Source of the DNA: Tolypothrix bouteillei VB521301
GTDB lineage: Bacteria; Cyanobacteriota; Cyanobacteriia; Cyanobacteriales; Nostocaceae
Assembly: GCF_000760695.4 (NCBI RefSeq)
Contig: NZ_JHEG04000001.1
Location: 1,892,717-1,956,716 of the forward strand
Direction of reading: 5' to 3'
DNA length: 64,000 nucleotides
Positions within the stretch are counted from its first letter, which is position 1. Every line of letters begins with the position of its first letter. The notes below the pieces were generated by a model that worked only from the letters and a program-made list of their open reading frames with translations, was not told the origin of the DNA and searched no databases. A program made the position numbers and the translations under genes. This document shows, one piece after another, positions 34,885 to 43,162 of this stretch.

Positions 34885-34904
34885 AATTGAGCATTTGTTC
34901 AATT
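34885..34904. promoter_or_regulatory. Palindromic operator for the SmtB/ZiaR-type repressor
   Basis: AATTGAGCATTTGTTCAATT is a 20-bp imperfect palindrome (8 of 10 paired positions) with the TGAxCA...TGTTCA core typical of SmtB/ZiaR-family operators. It lies in the 134-bp divergent region, 62 bp from the repressor start and 54 bp from the ATPase start. Confidence 0.75.
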
Positions 34905-34957
34905 ATTTAAGTTAGAATATTGGCAATTCACTTTGTAGTTCTTTCTCTAAAGCTGCC

Positions 34958-37399
34958 ATGACTCAAACACCTGCCCTAAGGACTCAGCTTTTACAGGTTG
35001 ATGGTATGGACTGTGGAAGTTGTGCTAAGACCGTTGAAGCTAGCTTGCATTCATTACGCGGTGTGACGGAAGCAACTGTTAGTTTTGCAACCAGACGAGT
35101 TAAAGTATCCTATAAGCCGGATATCTTGAATGAAGTTGAAATTATCAATCGTATAACTGCTCTAGGTTACACCGTTGAGGTGGCACCTGCTAAAAAGCTA
35201 CAGGCACAAATCAGTGGGATGGATTGTGGCAGCTGTGCCAAAACAGTTGAAGTTGGATTGCAACAGATGCCAGGTGTAAAAGATGTATCAGTTAACTTTG
35301 CCACAGAAAGATTGCAACTATCCTATGACCCCAAACTGGTAAACGAGGCAGCAATACATGAAAGAATTAAAGGTCTGGGATACATGGTAGAGGAGAGCCT
35401 TGAATCTGGTGAGGGTCATCACACCCACGACAATTGCCACCACCACAATAGTGACCGAGAACACGATCGCGATCGCGCTCATCCAATCCCTCAGCCTCCT
35501 CAAAATCCTGCTCCAACAACCTGGAAATTCTGGATTGCTAACCGCCGGGGACAGAGCGTAATTTTAGCAGGAGTGGGATTAGTTCTGGGGTTACTTGCTC
35601 AATATTTAGCGCTACCCGTTTGGATAGCACGAGCTTTCTATGGCACTGGCATTATAGTGACTGGATATCCTATTGCACGAGCAGGTTTGTTTGAGTTGCG
35701 CTTGCGCCGCGCTGACATGAATCTACTGATGACCATTTCAGTGATTGGAGCAATGATTTTAGGGGATTGGTTTGAAGGGGCGCTCGTCCTATTTTTGTTC
35801 TCGTTAGGGACAACACTGCAAATTTTTACCTTTGGTCGTACCCGCAATGCTATTAGCGCTCTCATGGATTTAGCTCCATCGACTGCTACTGTTAAGCGGG
35901 ACAATAAAGAAGTCACTGTAACTGTTGAAAACGTTCAGATAGGTGAAATTTTAACCATCCGACCGGGACAGCGCGTGGCGTTAGATGGCATAGTCGTTTC
36001 TGGTACAAGCGCCATTGACCAATCCCCAATTACAGGAGAGTCAATTCCAGTTGATATTGCTCCTGGCGATACTGTGTATGCCGGAACATTAAATCGAGCG
36101 GGTTTTTTAGAAGTTCAAGTCACTCATACATCTCATGATACGACCTTTGCCAAAATTCTTCATTTGGTAGAAGAAGCCCAAGGAAGCCGCGCTCCTACAC
36201 AGCAATGGGTAGATCGGTTTGCAGAAGTTTACACTCCAATTGTAATTTTGATAGCGATCGCCATTGCCCTGATTCCACCATTAGCATTTGCCCAATCTTT
36301 TAACGTTTGGCTCTATCGGTCACTTGTAATGTTGGTCATAGCCTGTCCTTGTGCCTTGGTAATTTCTACCCCTGTTTCGATTGTTAGCGCTATTGGTGCT
36401 GCCAGTCGTCAAGGAGTCTTATTCAAAGGTGGTCATGCACTGGAAACTGCCGGACATCTGACAACTCTTGCCTTTGATAAAACTGGCACCCTTACGCAAG
36501 GTTTACCTGTTGTGCAGAAAGTTTACGATCTTGAAACAGTCGATACAAATACAGTGCTACGGATTGCAGCTTCCCTCGAACAACTCTCAGAACATCCATT
36601 AGCAAAGGCAATCGTGGCAAAGGCTAGCTTGGAAGGGATAGACTTAGAAATACCGCTTAACTTCAAAGCCTTACCGGGCAAAGGAATTCAGGCAAGTTTT
36701 GGCGGACTGTTATACTTTGTTGGCAATCGACGGTTGTTCGCAGACTCTGGTATTGGTTTGTCCAGTCAAGCAGAATCTCTGTTAGCTGAGATCGAACAGT
36801 GCGGTCAAACCCCAGTGCTGGTGGGAACAACGCAAGGATTGTTAGGAGCGATCGCTCTTTCGGATGGACTGCGGTTGGAAACAACAGAGGCGGTACGACA
36901 GCTCAAGCGCGTTGGACTAAAACGGTTGGTCATGCTAACAGGCGATCGCACGGCTGTTGCCAAGCAGATTGCCCAACAAGTAGGTATTGCAGAGTATCGA
37001 GCAGAGTTGTTACCCGAAAACAAGCTTCAAGCAATTGAACAATTGCGTCAAAAAGGAGTGGTAGGTATGGTTGGAGACGGTATTAACGATGCGCCAGCCT
37101 TAGCTGCTGCAGATATTAGTTTTGCAGTTGGTGGAATCGACGTTGCTTTGGAGACAGCAGATGTCGTGCTAGTGGGAAGTGACTTGAGACGGTTGGCTTA
37201 TGCAGTGGAATTAAGCCGCAAAACTGTATCTGTGATTCAACAAAATGTTGTCTTTTCTTTGGTAACAAAGGTATTGTTTTTATTGTTAGGGACTTTTGGT
37301 TTTGTTGGGCTGGCGATCGCTGTCTTAGCAGATACAGGAACTTCGTTGCTGGTAACCGCGAATGGAATGCGACTATTCAGAACAAAGCGTATAAATTAG
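34958..37399 (+). CDS. P1B-type heavy-metal-exporting ATPase (ZiaA/AztA-like)
   Basis: An 813-residue metal pump. Two N-terminal HMA domains each carry GMDCGSC (residues about 15-21 and 87-93), followed by a His/Asp-rich stretch (about 153-178: HHTHDNCHHHNSDREHDRD). Then come transmembrane helices, the ion motif ACPCALV (about 462), the phosphorylation motif DKTGTLTQG (about 507) and the hinge GDGINDAPAL (about 706). The CPC motif plus His-rich tail and SmtB-type regulator favour Zn/Cd/Pb/Co export over copper. It is expected in the plasma membrane and derepressed by excess metal. The two HMA copies are close duplicates. Confidence 0.95.
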   Translation: MTQTPALRTQLLQVDGMDCGSCAKTVEASLHSLRGVTEATVSFATRRVKVSYKPDILNEVEIINRITALGYTVEVAPAKKLQAQISGMDCGSCAKTVEVGLQQMPGVKDVSVNFATERLQLSYDPKLVNEAAIHERIKGLGYMVEESLESGEGHHTHDNCHHHNSDREHDRDRAHPIPQPPQNPAPTTWKFWIANRRGQSVILAGVGLVLGLLAQYLALPVWIARAFYGTGIIVTGYPIARAGLFELRLRRADMNLLMTISVIGAMILGDWFEGALVLFLFSLGTTLQIFTFGRTRNAISALMDLAPSTATVKRDNKEVTVTVENVQIGEILTIRPGQRVALDGIVVSGTSAIDQSPITGESIPVDIAPGDTVYAGTLNRAGFLEVQVTHTSHDTTFAKILHLVEEAQGSRAPTQQWVDRFAEVYTPIVILIAIAIALIPPLAFAQSFNVWLYRSLVMLVIACPCALVISTPVSIVSAIGAASRQGVLFKGGHALETAGHLTTLAFDKTGTLTQGLPVVQKVYDLETVDTNTVLRIAASLEQLSEHPLAKAIVAKASLEGIDLEIPLNFKALPGKGIQASFGGLLYFVGNRRLFADSGIGLSSQAESLLAEIEQCGQTPVLVGTTQGLLGAIALSDGLRLETTEAVRQLKRVGLKRLVMLTGDRTAVAKQIAQQVGIAEYRAELLPENKLQAIEQLRQKGVVGMVGDGINDAPALAAADISFAVGGIDVALETADVVLVGSDLRRLAYAVELSRKTVSVIQQNVVFSLVTKVLFLLLGTFGFVGLAIAVLADTGTSLLVTANGMRLFRTKRIN

Positions 37400-37707
37400 C
37401 TCTACGAGCTTTTTGCCCCTATTCCGCATCTTAACTGTCACAGACAAAAAACTCTTCAAGAGCGAGAAAGTAATCAAAGGGATCTGCTCCAGTAAAATAG
37501 TGATGAGATTTATTAGAAATGTACTTGTGCGATCGCTCCTAAAGATTGACTAACAGTTGCTAAAACTCTGGAACACGGGTCGTAAAAGATGGCAATTGTA
37601 GAGTGTTATGAGTCGGGTGAATATTACATTGCTTTTGAAAAACAGCTAGATATACTATCTGGAGCAAAATGTATACAGAATCGAGAAAATGTTTCAGAAG
37701 TATCTTG
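37400..37707. other. Gap without recognisable gene
   Basis: About 300 bp between the ATPase and the end of the split DUF4058 gene. One HIP1 site is present. I see no coding region, repeat or clear terminator. Confidence 0.5.
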
Positions 37708-38485
37708 CTATAGAGACGATTGAATTTGTAGGTCGATCCATTCGATATCTTCACCATTAAAGGCTGGTGGTGGTGGAGCTTGAGTGTAATCTATAGATAA
37801 ATCATATCCTGCTTCATCGTAAATTGCATTTAGGGCAGCTTGCAGGTTGAGAACGGCATTTGGATCTGGATTGCGAAGAGGAATGGGAGTGCGATTCGTT
37901 GGCAACCGAATCACGGTAACCAGTCCGTACATAAGTTGCCCAAGGCGAAACCCTAGAGTAACCTTGAACTCTCGGTCGGATGTGGGTGCAACTCCCACCC
38001 ATCAGACTCAGATGTGACTCCCTATCTGCCCACAGTGACCAAACTCGGAATTTTGGAGGCTGAAGCTGGGAACAGGGCGCAATCAGACGGCTGTTATGGG
38101 CTGACACTGGCGCTAACGGGGAGTTCCTAAGGTGAAACCGAGCCTATAAAAGCGACCCACCTCTGAGCGGGGCATAACAGCAAAACCCCGACTCGACTGG
38201 AGCTAATTCCCGCCTCACTTCTTCCATAGTAGAGGTAAGAGTCTAGGGAATCCAGTGGTCGAATTGGCTACACCTAACGGAACAACGCCACATGCTTCAA
38301 CCGGGGAAACCCCGGCAACGCAGTGGCTCATCAATCTGACTGAGGGAACGAATAAAAACGAATTAAAAGGTCAAGGGACAGGTCGAACCCCTTGTAGGCT
38401 GGACGAGTTGCGGAACTCCTTTGATTCGGGTAGGACAGACCGCAATTGGTCTGAGGCGTTCAGAGTAAAGGATTTGGAGTAGAGT

Positions 38486-39997
38486 ATGATTAGACGCAGT
38501 AGCAATATTAGCGAATCCTGGAAGACGTTACCGTGGAAGAAATTCCGCCAAAACCTATTCCGCCTGCAAAGAAGAATTTACAAAGCTGTTTGTGTTGGTG
38601 ACTACCGCAAAGCGAGGTCACTTCAAAAACTGATTCTGAAATCCACCTCGGCACGATTGCTTGCTGTTCGTCAAGTATCGCAGTTGAACGCTGGGAAAAA
38701 GACCCCAGGAATTGATGGCATAGCAAAGCTCACCTTCTTGCAACGGTTTGACCTAGCAGATAAGCTACTACGCCATGGTAGAAACTGGAAACACCAGGGA
38801 CTACGCGAAATTCCCATTCCTAAAAAAGATGGGAATTTCAGAATTCTGAAGGTTCCTACTATGGCGGACAGGGCGTGGCAATGCCTCGTCAAATACGCAC
38901 TAGAACCAGCGCACGAAGCAACTTTCCATGCAAGGAGCTATGGGTTTAGACCGGGACGCTCTACGCACGACGCGCAGAAAATCCTACAAATTAACCTGAA
39001 ATCCAACTCCAATGGAAAAGATAAGCGAGTCATCGAACTCGATATCGAAAAATGCTTCGATAGGATAAGCCACTCAGCGATTATGGATAGACTTATTGCT
39101 ACTCGTAACATAAAGCAAGGAATCTTCCGATGCTTAAAAGCCGGAGTCAACCCAGATTTTCCTGAACAAGGAACGCCGCAGGGCGGAGTGGTAAGTCCCC
39201 TACTAGCGAATATTGCGCTTAATGGCATAGAGGATATTCACCAATCTGTAAGATATGCAGACGATATGGTGATTATACTCAAACCAAAAGATAACGCGCA
39301 ATTAATCCTTGACGAAATCAGCAAGTTTCTTGCCAATAAGGGAATGAATGTCAGCGAAAAGAAGACCAAGCTCTCTCGCACGACAGATGGCTTTGATTTC
39401 CTCGGTTGGCACTTTAAGGTGCAAACCAACGGAAAGTTTAGATGTGTCCCATCAACGGATAACTTCAAAAAGTTCCGTCAGAAAGTTAAAGCTGTCGTCA
39501 ACAACTCAAATTATGGTGCTAAGGCAAAAGCTCTTAAGCTAGCGCCCATAGTCAGAGGTTGGAGGAATTACCACCGCTACTGTAAGATGGATGGCTCACG
39601 GTTCTCTCTGTATCACATCCAGAAAAGAGCGTTCAAGGTATTCAATAAGGAAGCCAAGCAAACGCGCTATTCCAGCAAGAGATTACTGGACAAAGCGTTT
39701 CCATCAGTTCCTTACTCCGAGAATAAGTTCGTCAACGTCAAAGGAACTAAATCCCCCTTTGATGGCGATATCACCTATTGGAGCCAGCGTAACAGCAAAC
39801 TCTACGACGGTGAAACCTCTGTTGCCTTAAAACGGCAAAACCATACGTGTGCAGCCTGTGGGCTGAAGTTCCTAACCGATAAGCGAGTTAACCTCCACCA
39901 TATCGATAAGAACCACGCCAACTGGAAACAAAACAATCTGATAGCAGTACACGAAAGCTGTCACAACTACCTGCACATGAGCAAACGCGAAAGCTAA
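38486..39997 (+). CDS. Group II intron reverse transcriptase/maturase with HNH endonuclease
   Basis: A 503-residue intron-encoded protein. RT motifs include SYGFRPGRSTHDA, ELDIEKCFDRISH, QGTPQGGVVSPLLANI and the catalytic VRYADDMVII. A maturase X domain follows (KALKLAPIVRGWRNYHRYCK). The C-terminus is an HNH nuclease (CAACGLKF, VNLHHIDKNHANWKQNNLIAVHESCHNYLH) with a Cys pair and the His residues needed for the metal site. It would assist splicing of its RNA and drive retrohoming. TGGAGTAGAGT before the ATG provides a ribosome site. All catalytic motifs are present, so it looks functional. Confidence 0.96.
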   Translation: MIRRSSNISESWKTLPWKKFRQNLFRLQRRIYKAVCVGDYRKARSLQKLILKSTSARLLAVRQVSQLNAGKKTPGIDGIAKLTFLQRFDLADKLLRHGRNWKHQGLREIPIPKKDGNFRILKVPTMADRAWQCLVKYALEPAHEATFHARSYGFRPGRSTHDAQKILQINLKSNSNGKDKRVIELDIEKCFDRISHSAIMDRLIATRNIKQGIFRCLKAGVNPDFPEQGTPQGGVVSPLLANIALNGIEDIHQSVRYADDMVIILKPKDNAQLILDEISKFLANKGMNVSEKKTKLSRTTDGFDFLGWHFKVQTNGKFRCVPSTDNFKKFRQKVKAVVNNSNYGAKAKALKLAPIVRGWRNYHRYCKMDGSRFSLYHIQKRAFKVFNKEAKQTRYSSKRLLDKAFPSVPYSENKFVNVKGTKSPFDGDITYWSQRNSKLYDGETSVALKRQNHTCAACGLKFLTDKRVNLHHIDKNHANWKQNNLIAVHESCHNYLHMSKRES

Positions 39998-40006
39998 GAA
40001 CGTCGG

Positions 40007-40083
40007 AAGCTGGGTGCGGGGAAACTCGCATGCCCAGATTTAACAGAGAGGTGCGGCGGATAATACCGCCCATCGACTCTACC
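40007..40083 (+). ncRNA. Group II intron domains V and VI
   Basis: Domain V (40007-40040) is a 34-nt hairpin with AAGC at its base (catalytic triad AGC at 40008-40010), stem TGGGTGCGG/CTCGCATGCCCA and a GAAA tetraloop. Domain VI follows as a second hairpin around GGTGCGGCGG and CCGCCCATCG, with a candidate bulged A before CTCTACC. Confidence 0.88.
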
Positions 40084-40960
40084 ATTATAGGAAGTGTATC
40101 TTGTAACTTCACAGGCCACACGTCCATCACTGAAAACCCTGCACGAGTAAGAGTTACTAAGTAGGGTACCTTTGGTAAACGGGGATGATTAAATGGACGA
40201 GTTCCCCTACGCAGTAAGTCAATTTCAATGAGATGGACGTTAGCGTTATACAAACGCTGGCGTTTTCTACGGTAATCGGTCAAATTCGGTTCGCGCTTAT
40301 TTACTGGTGAGAGTATTTCTATACAAGATACCAGTACGTTATTAGCAGTATCGCGAATCTCTATAGAGGGAATACGAATTTCGACTGGTTGAATGACTGG
40401 AAGCGTTAGCAGTGGAGGAGTTGTGACAGTGCCTGATTGGAGTGATGGAGATGTTTCACGCTGTGTCCGCAGTTGCAAGACTTCAACGTCGGGGTATAGG
40501 ATGGCAACTTCGCTTTCAGGAGAAGTATCTTCAACGACGTATATTTCAAGTCTTGCTGCGTATTTAGGACGCAATTGTGGCGTGAGAAAAGCACGGATCT
40601 TGCTCGCTAGTGCGTTATGAACATCGGGCCACAGCCCAGCTTCAAGGTATGGGTCCATACCGGGGAAGGGAGAAGGCATTGCAATACCCGTTGGATTGAA
40701 TTTACGCCTTTATTCTAAACTGCCTCGATCGCATTTGGGGGAGGCAAAAATGGAGATAGCATTTTAACCGACATAATTAATATAATTTTTTTCAATTGAT
40801 GTTACTTGCTATCATATATGCATGTGAAGTAGATACTGTATCATTAATTAAGAAAATTTCTCGTAGTAAAAAATGAAAATTTTGTCAAAGGTTACGATTA
40901 ACAGTAGAATATATATTCAATATACAGATTTTGAAAGCACTTAACAAAGGATTTAATTTT

Positions 40961-41842
40961 ATGAGCATAAAAGTAAAACCCATATCAGAAAAAATAGGAA
41001 TGCAAGTTATTAATGCAGACCATCAAAATATTTTAGATTTAGATCGAGAAGAAATTATTAATCTTTTTAAGAAATACGGTGTTTTATTATTCAAAAACTT
41101 TCAATCAAATACTGAAGATTTTCAAGAATTTAGCAATTCATTAAGTAATAACTTTAGAGATTATGCTGGAGGAGCTTTCAATCGAAAAGTTATTAACGAA
41201 GATAAGACGCTTTTAAGCGTTAATGATTTCCAGCACGAAATTAAGTTACATGGAGAAATGTATTATCAGAAGAATATACCACTTCTAATATGGTTTTTTT
41301 GTGCCAATCCGGCATCACAAGATGGAGAAACAATTATATGTGATGGCAGAGAAATTTTTAACGAACTCAGTGATTCCATGAAAGATATATTGAGTAAAAA
41401 GAAGCTAAAATTTACTGCTAGTGCAACAAAAGAAGAATGGCAAAAAAAATATAAAGCTGATAATATCGATGAATTAAAGGAAATTTGTAAAAATAATCAT
41501 ACATTTTTAACTATATTTGAAGATGAATCAATTAGTCTGGAATACGTCTGCCCAGCTATTGTTTCCAGTAGATGTGGAAAATATCAAGTTTTTATTAATA
41601 GCCTGCTGGCAGCAAAGCAGCTAAATCCAAAGGTTATTAAATTTGAAGATGATTCAGAAATTTCCGACGAGCTTATTTTTGAAATTGATAAAATTGTTGA
41701 AAAACTTGTGGCTGCTATTGCTTGGGAAAAAGGCGATATTTTAATGATTGATAATACAAGAATTCTTCATGGTAGAAAAGCTTTTTCCGATCCTCAAAGA
41801 GATATTTATATAAGGTTATGCGATCCAGCTTTTCCATTCTAA
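40961..41842 (+). CDS. TauD/clavaminate-synthase-like Fe(II)/2-oxoglutarate dioxygenase
   Basis: I use the ATG at 40961, 9 nt after AAAGGA; a TTG at 40931 is in frame but less likely. The 293-residue protein keeps the facial triad: HGE in LHGEMYYQ (about residues 96-98) and a distal His in NTRILHGRKAF, with the 2-oxoglutarate-binding Arg in RDIYIRLCDP. The HxE form resembles CAS/SyrP-type enzymes that hydroxylate amino acids or peptide intermediates. The gene and its upstream region are markedly AT-rich against their neighbours, pointing to horizontal transfer. No NRPS or other tailoring gene is nearby, so the substrate is unknown. Confidence 0.85.
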   Translation: MSIKVKPISEKIGMQVINADHQNILDLDREEIINLFKKYGVLLFKNFQSNTEDFQEFSNSLSNNFRDYAGGAFNRKVINEDKTLLSVNDFQHEIKLHGEMYYQKNIPLLIWFFCANPASQDGETIICDGREIFNELSDSMKDILSKKKLKFTASATKEEWQKKYKADNIDELKEICKNNHTFLTIFEDESISLEYVCPAIVSSRCGKYQVFINSLLAAKQLNPKVIKFEDDSEISDELIFEIDKIVEKLVAAIAWEKGDILMIDNTRILHGRKAFSDPQRDIYIRLCDPAFPF

Positions 41843-41950
41843 GTTAAAAATTTTCCTCCAGTCCTAACATAAGCAAGGCGTTATCAAACCAAATTGAATC
41901 AATCAGCATGGTTAGCTTGGAGTCTGAAAAGCAGGCCTTAAAACGAAGTT

Positions 41951-43042
41951 ATGAGCATTTCAATGCAATTCCAAAGTGTTACAAAAATTGCTGTTCTCCG
42001 TGCCAATGCCGTCGGAGATTTTATTTTTGCTCTACCAGCTTTAGAAGCCTTACGCCAAACTTATCCCGCCGCAGAAATTGTTTTGTTGGGCTTGGATTGG
42101 CATGCTGCTTTTTTAAAAAATAGACCGTCTCCCATTGATAGAGTTGTTGTCATTCCGCGCAGCCGTGGTGTCCGTGGGAATGCTAATACGGAAGACAATC
42201 CGCCAGAGCTAGCTGACTTTTTTGCCAAAATGGTGGCAGAAAAGTTTGATGTTGCTATTCAAATGCATGGCGGGGGACGTTACTCTAATCCTTTTGTACT
42301 CCGTTTGGGAGCTAAAACCACAGTAGGATTGAAAACTCCAGATGCCGTACCACTGGATTTTTGGGTTCCTTATATATACTATCAACCCGAAATTCTGCGC
42401 TATCTGGAAGTTGTTTCTCTTTTAGGTGCAAAAACAACTCAACTAGAACCGCATCTTGCTGTTACATCAGCAGATTTAGCTGAAGCTCAAAGCATTGTTA
42501 GTATAGATGAGAAACCTTTAGTTGCGCTTCATCCTGGTGCCACAGATTCCCGGCGCTGGTGGTCGGTGGAAAAATTTGCTGCAGTGGGGGATGCAGTGGT
42601 GGATGCTGGTGCGGAAGTTGTGGTTACTGGAACTCACTCAGAACGGGAATTAGTTGAGACAGCGATCGCTTCTATGAAAACGCAAGCACGGGGTAAAATA
42701 CACAATCTATGCGATCGCCTTTCACTTGGCGGTCTTGCCGGTTTGTATAAACTGTGTAAAGTTGTTGTTTCCAATGACTCCGGTCCCTTGCACATCGCAG
42801 CTGCTGTTGGCTGTGCAACTGTTGGTATTTACTGGTGTGGAAACTTAATGACAGCCGGACCTATGACTCGTTCCCGTCACCGTCCTGCCATTTCTTGGCG
42901 TCTTCACTGTCCCGTGTGTGGTGTTGATTGTACTCGCGACTCTTGTGACCATCGTAACTCTTTTGTCGATGATGTCTCCGTACAAGAGGTGGTTGAATCA
43001 GTGCTGGAATTGCTCGGTCATAAGTCTACCACCAATGAATAA
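41951..43042 (+). CDS. GT9 glycosyltransferase (heptosyltransferase family), copy 5
   Basis: A 363-residue GT9 separate from the main cluster: VLRANAVGDFIFALPALEAL, HPGATDSRRWWSVEKFAAVG and SNDSGPLHIAAAVG are all well conserved. A C-terminal cysteine group (HCPVCGVDCTRDSCDH) resembles those of the other GT9s in this window. ADP-heptose from the 20-25 kb locus could serve it, although other donors are possible. It stands alone between the AT-rich dioxygenase and the YihY-type gene, so it likely has its own promoter. Confidence 0.9.
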   Translation: MSISMQFQSVTKIAVLRANAVGDFIFALPALEALRQTYPAAEIVLLGLDWHAAFLKNRPSPIDRVVVIPRSRGVRGNANTEDNPPELADFFAKMVAEKFDVAIQMHGGGRYSNPFVLRLGAKTTVGLKTPDAVPLDFWVPYIYYQPEILRYLEVVSLLGAKTTQLEPHLAVTSADLAEAQSIVSIDEKPLVALHPGATDSRRWWSVEKFAAVGDAVVDAGAEVVVTGTHSERELVETAIASMKTQARGKIHNLCDRLSLGGLAGLYKLCKVVVSNDSGPLHIAAAVGCATVGIYWCGNLMTAGPMTRSRHRPAISWRLHCPVCGVDCTRDSCDHRNSFVDDVSVQEVVESVLELLGHKSTTNE

Positions 43043-43078
43043 ACTCTATCCCTAGGAGGCAATAGCAACGCCTTCAGA

Positions 43079-43144
43079 AAGATGCGATCGCCATACAACA
43101 TCCTGTATCAATTAATTCAGGATAAAAGCACATGATCGCATCTT
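43079..43144 (+). promoter_or_regulatory. Nested stem-loop just before the yihY ribosome site
   Basis: AAGATGCGATC (43079-43089) and GATCGCATCTT (43134-43144) are perfect 11-bp inverted repeats; inside them ATCCTG (43100-43105) pairs with CAGGAT (43118-43123). The right arm ends directly next to the Shine-Dalgarno region AGGAGAGG (43145-43152). An RNA with this fold could influence ribosome access, or the DNA could be an operator. Confidence 0.5.
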
Positions 43145-43162
43145 AGGAGAGGATATCGATAG

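Larger units (their letters stand above)
37889..40083 (+). mobile_element. Group II intron (full length, with RT/maturase/HNH ORF)
   Basis: The 5' end starts GTGCGAT, close to the GUGYG consensus. The ORF at 38486-39997 lies in the expected domain IV. Domain V is 40007-40040 (AGC triad, GAAA tetraloop) and domain VI follows with a candidate branch-point A about 8 nt from the 3' end. The boundaries are set by restoring the DUF4058 frame; the 3' end could be 1-3 nt different because the intron would be expected to finish in AY. The intron appears intact, so it may be mobile. The ORF type (RT, X, HNH) fits cyanobacterial chloroplast-like introns. Confidence 0.88.
37708..40679 (-). pseudogene. 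DUF4058-family gene split by an antisense group II intron
   Basis: The N-terminal part (40679 down to about 40084) starts MPSPFPGMDPYLEAGLWPDVH, diagnostic of DUF4058, and runs to DVWPVKLQDTLPI. The C-terminal part (37888 down to 37708) reads PIPLRNPDPNAVLNLQAALN, AGYDLSIDYTQAPPPP, then EDIEWIDLQIQSSL and the stop. Joining the ends gives a continuous LPIIPIPLRNPD, as expected for a complete protein of about 260 residues. The intervening 2.2 kb is a group II intron in the opposite orientation, so it cannot be spliced from this gene's mRNA. DUF4058 function is unknown; the gene is probably inactive. Confidence 0.88.

Noticed and set aside
38255..38482. 75-residue open frame before the intron reverse transcriptase
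   Set aside because: It lies in the structured RNA part of the group II intron (domains I-IV), so it is most likely not translated.
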